From: Chthonomonadaceae bacterium
GTDB taxonomy: Bacteria; Armatimonadota; Chthonomonadetes; Chthonomonadales; Chthonomonadaceae
Length of the DNA: 10,741 nucleotides
NCBI GenBank assembly: GCA_025355115.1
Contig: JANXLO010000681.1
Coordinates: forward strand, 1 to 10,741
Direction: 5' to 3'
How positions within the stretch are numbered: position 1 is the first letter of the stretch; every line of letters starts with the position of its first letter. Shown piece after piece: positions 7,201 to 10,741 of this stretch. The notes under the pieces were generated by a model. It was not told the DNA's origin and did no database searches. It saw only the letters and a list, made by a program, of their open reading frames with translations. The position numbers and the translations under genes are program-made.

Positions 7201-7869
7201 TCAAACTGCGAGGCGGGGAAGCAGCCAGGCTGTAAACTCGGGGATGGTTTTGAAGAGAGCGTCCGGGCCTTCGGCCAGGAGAAGATCAAGGTCAGCAGTC
7301 TCGGCCCAGGCGGCAGCGACCACAAAGGTTCCGGCTTTTCGGGCGGCGGGAATATCACTTGGGGCGTCTCCCACATAGAGAGCGGAGGTCGGCCCCATGC
7401 CCCACCACTTCAGAATGTTGCGGATAGCTTCTGCTTTACGTGGGCCGAGGGGAGAGCCTACCTCAATGTGCTCGAAGAACGGCGCGAGACCAAGTCGTGA
7501 CAGCGAGATGTCCGCGCTGCCCTGTCCTTTGCCGGTCACCAGCGCGAGACGCACTCCGCGAGATTTCAGGTCGATGAGCAGGTCGACGACACCAGCGAAC
7601 GGGGTAGGGCAAGAATCGTGCAGCTCGGCATAGTACCTCAAATACTCCGCAAGGGCCTCCTTCTCATGGCCCGGCGCAAGAACTCGGACGGTTCCCTCCT
7701 CTGAGGGCCCGAAAGTGCCGATGATCTCGGCATCGCTCAGCTCGCGGCCCGCGAACGGCATAATCGCTCTTCGAAACGCGCCAATGCAGACAGGCAATGT
7801 GTTCCCCAGAGTGCCGTCCAGGTCGAACAGGACGCCCTTCACAAATGGAGTGATGTCATTGTTGCTCAC
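7201..7869 (-). CDS. HAD family hydrolase (phosphoglycolate-phosphatase-like)
   Basis: About 222 residues from GTG 7869, the start preferred because GAGGA (7879-7883, minus strand) is nine bases upstream; TTG 7875 would leave only three. Haloacid dehalogenase motifs are complete: motif I DLDGT with Asp16 nucleophile and Asp18, motif II Thr112 (VTGK), motif III Lys145, and motif IV GDAPSD (167-172). A helical cap lies between motifs I and II, as in phosphoglycolate phosphatase and pyrophosphatase PpaX-like subfamilies. It should hydrolyse a small phosphate ester with Mg2+ in the cytoplasm; the substrate is unknown. It is last in the minus-strand run, with about 22 bp to the upstream gene, and is probably cotranscribed with it. 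Confidence 0.9.
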   Translation of the reverse strand: MSNNDITPFVKGVLFDLDGTLGNTLPVCIGAFRRAIMPFAGRELSDAEIIGTFGPSEEGTVRVLAPGHEKEALAEYLRYYAELHDSCPTPFAGVVDLLIDLKSRGVRLALVTGKGQGSADISLSRLGLAPFFEHIEVGSPLGPRKAEAIRNILKWWGMGPTSALYVGDAPSDIPAARKAGTFVVAAAWAETADLDLLLAEGPDALFKTIPEFTAWLLPRLAV

Positions 7870-7891
7870 GGACAATCGTCCTCTCTTCTCA

Positions 7892-8650
7892 CTATTTACG
7901 TGTCACCGAGAGGCGATACGTGTAGCCCGCTCCGCCCTTAGCTTCGCCCTCCGTCAGCTCGATATAGTAGGTGCCGTCCGCTGTGGGATGAAAGAGAATA
8001 TGCCGGTCCTTTTTCTTGTCGCCTACGGAGAGCGCGAGCGGTATATGTCGGCTGTCGCGAAGGCGCAGGATAGGGTCGAGCATCGAGCCGATGCGCCCGC
8101 AGGCAAGAGTAATGCTCCATGTCTCGCCCGCCTTCGCATCGAAACGAATCAGATCCGGCACATCGCCATCTAGCTGGCCGGTGATCGCTGCCGAAGTCCC
8201 CGTCAGCGGCATCGCCTGCTTGAACGTTGCCGCGGGCTTCTTTATCGCGATGTCCTCGGCAGCCTTCTCCGTCACCGGAAGCGACGTTGTGAGTTTCGTA
8301 CCATCCGTCTGAACAAGCGTGATCTCCGCATTTTCGGGTGGACAGTCGGGCGACACTGTCACTTCGAACGAGGCGACTTTGCTGCCGGGCGACTTGGCCT
8401 TGGGGTCCGTCGCTTTGACTTCCAACAGCTTCACCTTAAGCGGCAGTTTGCTCGTTGAGACGGATTTGACCGTCAGGTTTTCCCCATAGATTAGTATTGT
8501 AGTGGTTCGGCCAGCGACCACGTACTTGGGCTCGACGGATTTGACCTCCGGCTTCGGCCCGTCCGCTCCCGCGCGCAAAGCAGGAAGAAGCATGAGGGCA
8601 GGCAACGCCGACCGCAAGAGTGATGAAATGACACGACTGGATTGAGTCAT
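7892..8650 (-). CDS. Secreted protein with IPT/TIG-like and PPC-like domains
   Basis: 252 residues from ATG 8650, with GAGGA seven bases upstream (8658-8662, minus strand). The N-terminus is a signal peptide: Arg6 and Arg13, a hydrophobic stretch 15-26, and cleavage likely near AGA at 27-29. Residues 37-127 look like an IPT/TIG immunoglobulin fold (P-YVVAGRTTTILIYGENL, then a beta-rich stretch). Residues 150-250 look like a bacterial pre-peptidase C-terminal (PPC) domain: LDGDVPDLIRFDAKAGETW, a LDPILRLRD segment, then GTYYIEL...YTYRLSV at the end. No catalytic residues are visible. Such proteins are common in planctomycete-like genomes beside cytochrome c/WD40 genes and are thought to bind carbohydrate or protein outside the cytoplasm. 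It follows the cytochrome gene by 18 bp. Confidence 0.75.
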   Translation of the reverse strand: MTQSSRVISSLLRSALPALMLLPALRAGADGPKPEVKSVEPKYVVAGRTTTILIYGENLTVKSVSTSKLPLKVKLLEVKATDPKAKSPGSKVASFEVTVSPDCPPENAEITLVQTDGTKLTTSLPVTEKAAEDIAIKKPAATFKQAMPLTGTSAAITGQLDGDVPDLIRFDAKAGETWSITLACGRIGSMLDPILRLRDSRHIPLALSVGDKKKDRHILFHPTADGTYYIELTEGEAKGGAGYTYRLSVTRK

Positions 8651-8668
8651 CCTATATTCCTCTGCTCC

Positions 8669-10024
8669 TCATCGCTGAAGCGTGGTGGTGTGAAGCAGCT
8701 TGCCCTGCTTGGCGTCCCAGAAGAAGACTTTGCCGTCTTGAGTTCCAGCAGCGACCGTCTGGTTGTCCGCGCCAATCGCGACTGCATAGACCCAGTCCTG
8801 CGGGTCTTTCATCTCTTGCTTCTGGTTGGAGCCATCGCCATTGAAGACCCGAACACGGCTGTTCGAGGCCCCATAGACCAGCAGGCTGCCGTCCGGGCTG
8901 AAGGCACATGCGTTGATCGCGTCTCCCTCGCCCTGTTGCCGCAGCGGATTTTCCATCTTGCCGATCTCGACTTTCCAGACGCGCATCTGCCGGTCGGCAC
9001 TCGCCGTCGCCAGAAGAGTGCCATCCCGATTGAATGCCACCTGTGTCACCGAGTCCTGATGCGCGGTGAGAGAGGCGACGCGCTTATAGTCCGTCGTCTG
9101 AAAAAGCTTGACGCTCCGGTCACCGCTGCCCGTCGCCAGCAGCTTTCCGTCCGGCGAGTAGGCGACGCCAAATACGGCTTCAGCGTGGTCCTTGATCGTG
9201 CGAACGGACTGCCCGGTGTCTGCGTTCCAGATGCGAACCGTTTTGTCGAGAGAGCCGGAGGCGAGCTCATGCGTATTCGGGCGGAAGGCGACCGCATAGA
9301 CGACCTCGGCATGCTCGCCAAGCGTACGAACGGGCTTCCATGTAGCAGGGTCTAAGAGGACGATCTCGCCCTTCATTCCGGGAGTCCCGCCGCCCGCCGC
9401 AAGCATTTTGCCGTCGCTGCTCCATGCCAGAGCCTGCACTTGATCAGTAGGTCCAGAGATTGTCTTCGTTACTTCACCGGTCACGGAATTGAGCAGGCGC
9501 ACGCACCGGAAGCCGCCCACCGCGAGCATTTTGCCGTCCGGTGAGTACGCCAGAGCGGTTACAGGGGCAGGAAGATTTTGCGCGGCTGTCGAGTGGCTCA
9601 GCAGCGGCGCGGGGGTTTTCCCGCCAGTAGTCGGCACAGGCATCAGCATGGTGTCGACTTTCGCGCCCTCGTCGATCCAACGGCGAATGACCGCGATCTT
9701 CTCGAGATCGATGGCGCCGTTGGGAGGCATCTTCGGCTTGAGCTCACCGGTCATGTAGAGGACAAGTGTGCTCTGGGCTCCCTTGCTAACCACGATGGCC
9801 GCTCCATGCCGCCCCCCGCCGATCATGCGGTCACGGGTCTCCAGCGAGTAACCGCTCGCCGGGTTAGCCCCGCCGTGACAGCCAGCACACTGCGTCTTCA
9901 GCAACGGCAGAACCTGCTTGCTGAACACGACGGGCGGCGCCGCACTAACAGGCCCGCCGAGCCCTGCAATCAGGCTCAAAATCAGACAGACTAACAGAGA
10001 TTTCGACATCATACCGCAACTCAT
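8669..10024 (-). CDS. Secreted cytochrome c domain fused to seven WD40 repeats
   Basis: 451 residues from ATG 10024. A GGAG directly touches that ATG, so ATG 10012 or 10009 (residues 5-6) may be the true start; both leave an intact signal peptide (to about Ala28, PVSA|APP). The heme-binding motif CAGCH is at 46-50 and the likely axial Met99 is in KPKMPPNG, followed by IRRWIDEGA (113-121). This is the planctomycete-type (PSCyt1-like) domain. Residues about 150-451 contain seven WD40 units of the form V-ALAYSPDGKMLA-GG-...-VRLL, enough for one complete seven-blade propeller. The predicted role is a periplasmic single-heme electron carrier with a protein-binding propeller; partner and redox pathway are unknown. 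It lies between the enolase-superfamily gene (30 bp upstream) and the IPT/PPC gene. Confidence 0.88.
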   Translation of the reverse strand: MSCGMMSKSLLVCLILSLIAGLGGPVSAAPPVVFSKQVLPLLKTQCAGCHGGANPASGYSLETRDRMIGGGRHGAAIVVSKGAQSTLVLYMTGELKPKMPPNGAIDLEKIAVIRRWIDEGAKVDTMLMPVPTTGGKTPAPLLSHSTAAQNLPAPVTALAYSPDGKMLAVGGFRCVRLLNSVTGEVTKTISGPTDQVQALAWSSDGKMLAAGGGTPGMKGEIVLLDPATWKPVRTLGEHAEVVYAVAFRPNTHELASGSLDKTVRIWNADTGQSVRTIKDHAEAVFGVAYSPDGKLLATGSGDRSVKLFQTTDYKRVASLTAHQDSVTQVAFNRDGTLLATASADRQMRVWKVEIGKMENPLRQQGEGDAINACAFSPDGSLLVYGASNSRVRVFNGDGSNQKQEMKDPQDWVYAVAIGADNQTVAAGTQDGKVFFWDAKQGKLLHTTTLQR

Positions 10025-10054
10025 CTCCAGTGCTATGGCTGTGCTTGATTCAGG

Positions 10055-10741
10055 TCAGCAGACAGTGAGGACGGACTGACCGAGTGCCTGCTCATCGACG
10101 GTGATTCCGAGGCCCGGCCTGTTGGGGACGGGGACAAGGCCGTCCGCCATGAACGGCGCGTCGGGAGCGATCCGGACATCGACGTAGCTGTTGAAGTCCG
10201 TGGAGGAGAAGTAGAACTCCGTTCGAGTGCTGCCCGCAAAATGCGCGATGGCCGCCGAAGTCACGTCTCCGCCCCAACTGTCCTCCAGGGTCATGGCGAG
10301 GCCAAGGTTCTGGCAGAGGTCGCGCACGGCCTTGGCCTTCGTCAGGCCGCCAAGCCGGGAAATTTTGAGATTGACGACGTCCATTGCGCCCTTGCTATGC
10401 GCCTCGACCAATGGGCCGACGCCGCGAATCACCTCGTCGAGCACCATCGGCAGGCGCGTGTTGCGCCGCACAAGCAGACACTCCTCCAGCGTTGGGCACG
10501 GCTGTTCGATATAGACATCCCGGTCAGCGACGGCGTTGACGACCCGGATCGCCTCATGCGAGAGCCAGCCGGTGTTCGCGTCCGCGATCAGTGTATCGTT
10601 CTCGTCCAGGACATCGGCACAGGCGTGTATGCGGGCGATGTCGGCATTCACGCTGCCGCCGACTTTAAGCTGAAACCGCCGATAGCCGCGCTCGCGAAAC
10701 CGCGTCACATCCTCCGCCATCTCCTCGGGAGCGCGCTGCGG
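10055..10741 (-). CDS. Mandelate racemase/muconate lactonizing enzyme family protein, 5' partial
   Basis: The C-terminal 228 residues of an enolase-superfamily enzyme are visible; the capping domain and start are beyond the right edge. In visible numbering the metal ligands are Asp54 (ADANTGW), Glu79 (YIEQPC) and Asp102 (VLDEVI). The second catalytic lysine is Lys126 (NLKISRLGG). On strand 2 the usual KxK reads Gln24-Leu-Lys26 (FQLKVGG), so only the second lysine is kept. These enzymes abstract the alpha proton of a carboxylate and carry out dehydration, racemisation or epimerisation with Mg2+ in the cytoplasm. FQLKVGG plus YIEQPC-T-EECL-VRR and LDE resemble, from memory, cis-3-hydroxy-L-proline dehydratases and hydroxyproline-betaine epimerases. 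This subgroup call is tentative; sugar-acid dehydratase is the alternative. It is upstream of, and likely cotranscribed with, the cytochrome c/WD40 gene. Confidence 0.85.
   Translation of the reverse strand, partial: PQRAPEEMAEDVTRFRERGYRRFQLKVGGSVNADIARIHACADVLDENDTLIADANTGWLSHEAIRVVNAVADRDVYIEQPCPTLEECLLVRRNTRLPMVLDEVIRGVGPLVEAHSKGAMDVVNLKISRLGGLTKAKAVRDLCQNLGLAMTLEDSWGGDVTSAAIAHFAGSTRTEFYFSSTDFNSYVDVRIAPDAPFMADGLVPVPNRPGLGITVDEQALGQSVLTVC

Noticed and set aside
8642..9355. Open frame of 237 codons on the plus strand
   Set aside because: Antisense to the WD40 repeats. No domain or ribosome site, whereas the minus-strand repeats are unmistakable.

Overview
The window is a piece of a GC-rich bacterial chromosome with tightly packed genes and Shine-Dalgarno leaders. 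Two gene families point to the Planctomycetota/Verrucomicrobiota/Acidobacteriota/Armatimonadota part of the tree: an N-terminal planctomycete-type cytochrome c domain fused to WD40 repeats, and a secreted S9 peptidase carrying a VHL-type beta domain. The phylum cannot be fixed from this window. I see no transposase, integrase, phage gene or CRISPR array; the region looks like ordinary chromosome with some unusual proteins.

Layout. Bases 1-1510 (+) hold the 3' end of a PQQ-type beta-propeller gene and, 36 bp on, an SDR oxidoreductase that starts at TTG behind a perfect AGGAGG. The SDR converges, with a 5 bp gap, on a zinc-dependent alcohol dehydrogenase (1516-2532, -). Upstream of that lies a long secreted S9 (DPP-IV-like) peptidase (2705-5233, -). 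An intergenic region of about 200 bp separates the peptidase from a tandem tRNA pair, Gly(TCC) and Arg(TCT), which has a clear extended -10 promoter. The pair is followed by a 14 bp perfect hairpin and then glycerol kinase glpK (5670-7172, +). From 7201 to the right edge everything is on the minus strand and looks like one transcription unit. In transcription order it is an enolase-superfamily enzyme (cut by the window edge), a secreted cytochrome c/WD40 fusion, a secreted IPT-like/PPC-like protein and a HAD phosphatase.

How the genes work together. The set suggests a heterotroph using carbohydrate- and amino-acid-derived substrates: two dehydrogenases, an acid-sugar or amino-acid dehydratase/epimerase, glycerol kinase, and exported protein degradation. 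The most notable feature is the peptidase's inserted VHL-like beta domain. Four of the five residues that form the hydroxyproline-binding pocket of human pVHL are kept at identical spacing, and the fifth is a conservative Ser-to-Thr change. The enolase-superfamily gene at the right end resembles hydroxyproline dehydratases/epimerases. A shared link to hydroxyproline-containing protein is an attractive but unproven inference.
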